Shown piece after piece: positions 5,623 to 6,690 of a DNA stretch of 6,690 nucleotides; the stretch's first letter is position 1, and the number at the start of each line of letters is the position of its first letter. The notes beneath the pieces are model-generated. The model searched no databases. It was not told the origin of the DNA and saw only the letters and a program-made list of their open reading frames with translations. Both the position numbers and the translations under genes were made by a program. The DNA comes from Gp13-AA77 sp036521995 (GTDB lineage Bacteria; Acidobacteriota; Terriglobia; UBA7540), in the NCBI GenBank assembly GCA_036521995.1, contig DATDGR010000196.1, forward strand, positions 1 to 6,690, in the 5' to 3' direction.

Positions 5623-6690
5623 TCATTTCGGGCCGGCAGCCGGGTTCGAATCCTGCGAAGATCCGCCGCCGGCCGGCTGAGAGGAGCTTGGCGTCTGCAT
5701 CCAGGCAGGCACGGGAATCCTGAACTGAAAACTCGATGCTGGAATAGACGGGTCAGGTACCAGGGAAATCGCGCCAGGCTCGCTCGAGCCCAAGTTCCCT
5801 TGCTTGTTCCGGGTCGAAGGTGAGGCTGTCAACGAGTTTGCTTCCTGAGCGCTTGGTTGCTTCACAAGGCCCACCAAGTCCAGGGCACGCTCCGCCTCCA
5901 TGTTGCTCATGAACCATTTCCAGACGTTTCCGGTACGCAGGTTCTCAGCGCTCAGCAGGGTGATGCCGACGTCGATGCCGATGACGTACTGGCTCACCCA
6001 ACCTGTGGTGGGATTGAAGGCGTCCGCGAACCCGTAGCGGCCATAGATCTTCTTGCCGTACTTCACCAGCATGGCGCGCATGGCGGGAATGCAGATATCG
6101 GGCGCGAACATCAGCGAGCCCGCGGCCGCGCTCGGAGTCACGGTGCCGTCGATGCGGGGATCCTGCAGCGATCCGCCCCAGTCCGTGTAACCCTTGATGC
6201 TGTCGGACGCCGTTAGACCCCATACGTTCTCGGAATATCCGGGAAACTCGCGTGAAAGGTTCGTGATGAAGGCTTCCCTCTCGGCGCGCGTCGCCGCCAC
6301 GGCATTGGCGAAATAGTTGACCCGAGGAACCAAGGTGCCCATGTCCGGAGCCTGAGCGGTTCGGTCACGGAGATCGATCCACGCCTGCGAATATTGCTGG
6401 ATGAAAAGCGGCCCTCCACCTACAAAGGTATAGTCGCCTACATTCTCGATGGGGAGCCTCCAGGTGTTCCAAACATAGGGAGGAACGGGATGCGTCGGTG
6501 AGCCGATGGCCAGCACGTAGAGAATCATCAGCTCGCTGTAAGTGTCCCACCGGGATTTGAAGAAACCGCTCTCCGGCGTCCACCCATGCGAAAAATAAGT
6601 CTGGCTGCCGTCCATCATCCACGGGAAATCAACCCGGTTGTAGATGAGGGTCGCAAGCTGAGTCACTTCAGCGTCATCACTGAAATACTG
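5623..6690 (-). CDS. COG5368/PF10091 'glycoamylase'-type glycoside hydrolase (partial, N-terminus outside window)
   Basis: The last 355 residues are visible; the frame is open to the right edge (QYFSDDAE... at 6690), so the GTG at 6666 is internal. Conserved blocks in order (visible numbering): FSDDAEVTQLATLIYNRVD (3-21), GSPTHP (63-68), QQYSQAW (98-104), YSENVWGLTASDS (152-164), DGTVTPSAAAGS (181-192), YGRYGFADAFNP (216-227) and GIDVGITLLSAENLRTG (238-254). These belong to the (alpha/alpha)6-barrel family annotated as glucoamylase. Known members include the GH144 endo-beta-1,2-glucanases, and related domains occur in cyclic beta-1,2-glucan synthases, so beta-1,2-glucan is as plausible a substrate as starch. 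Residues 277-355 are a Ser/Pro/Gly/Gln-rich tail outside the catalytic domain. Export is likely for the family, but the signal region is not in view. It converges on the upstream two-gene operon with no evident functional link. Confidence 0.88.
   Translation of the reverse strand, partial: QYFSDDAEVTQLATLIYNRVDFPWMMDGSQTYFSHGWTPESGFFKSRWDTYSELMILYVLAIGSPTHPVPPYVWNTWRLPIENVGDYTFVGGGPLFIQQYSQAWIDLRDRTAQAPDMGTLVPRVNYFANAVAATRAEREAFITNLSREFPGYSENVWGLTASDSIKGYTDWGGSLQDPRIDGTVTPSAAAGSLMFAPDICIPAMRAMLVKYGKKIYGRYGFADAFNPTTGWVSQYVIGIDVGITLLSAENLRTGNVWKWFMSNMEAERALDLVGLVKQPSAQEANSLTASPSTRNKQGNLGSSEPGAISLVPDPSIPASSFQFRIPVPAWMQTPSSSQPAGGGSSQDSNPAAGPK

Noticed and set aside
5640..5656. tRNA T-arm-like sequence (GGTTCGAATCC with a partly pairing stem)
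   Set aside because: The following bases do not pair with any acceptor strand at the right distance upstream, and no D or anticodon arm is visible. It lies inside the 3' end of the glycosidase gene. A tRNA-derived attachment-site remnant cannot be shown from this alone.
5857..6216. Plus-strand open frame of 119 codons opposite the glycosidase
   Set aside because: It is a His/Ala-rich shadow of the conserved minus-strand coding sequence.

Overview
The window holds seven protein-coding genes, GC-rich and closely packed. There are no RNA genes, mobile elements or CRISPR arrays that I can support. The best guess for the host is a member of the Acidobacteriota, possibly Solibacter/Bryobacter-like. 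That rests on the ATP synthase b subunit carrying a signal-peptide-like extension, on the pairing of a divergent old-yellow-enzyme homologue with a divergent DapA-like protein, and on a COG5368-type 'glucoamylase'. The assignment is inferred from remembered family character, not from a search.

Region 1 (1-2838, minus strand) is the front of an F1Fo ATP synthase operon in the order b' (atpF'/atpX), b (atpF), delta (atpH), alpha (atpA, cut by the left edge). The first two genes overlap by 4 bases (ATGA), and the b start has a perfect AGGAGG inside the end of b'. A clear sigma70-type promoter lies just upstream of b': TTGACA, 17 bases, extended -10 TGC-TAGTTT. The genes for subunits a and c are therefore not in this operon. 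It looks like the split arrangement known from Geobacter and related bacteria.

Region 2 (2959-5436, plus strand) diverges from the ATP synthase operon. It is a two-gene unit: an FMN-dependent NADH:flavin oxidoreductase (old yellow enzyme family), then a DapA/N-acetylneuraminate-lyase-family protein whose start overlaps the upstream stop by 11 bases. An extended -10 (TGT-TATGCT) ends only 9 bases before the GTG chosen for the oxidoreductase, so that mRNA may be nearly leaderless. Both proteins keep their TIM-barrel frameworks but have changed active-site signature residues. The pair probably acts in one uncharacterised small-molecule pathway, and it is the most interesting item in the window.

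Region 3 (5623-6690, minus strand) is the C-terminal part of a COG5368/PF10091 'glycoamylase'-type glycosidase, cut by the right edge and ending in a Ser/Pro/Gly-rich tail. It converges on the region 2 operon across a 186-base gap that has only a weak hairpin.

No gene-free stretch exceeds 300 bases. The two gaps are 2761-2996 (two divergent promoters) and 5437-5622.
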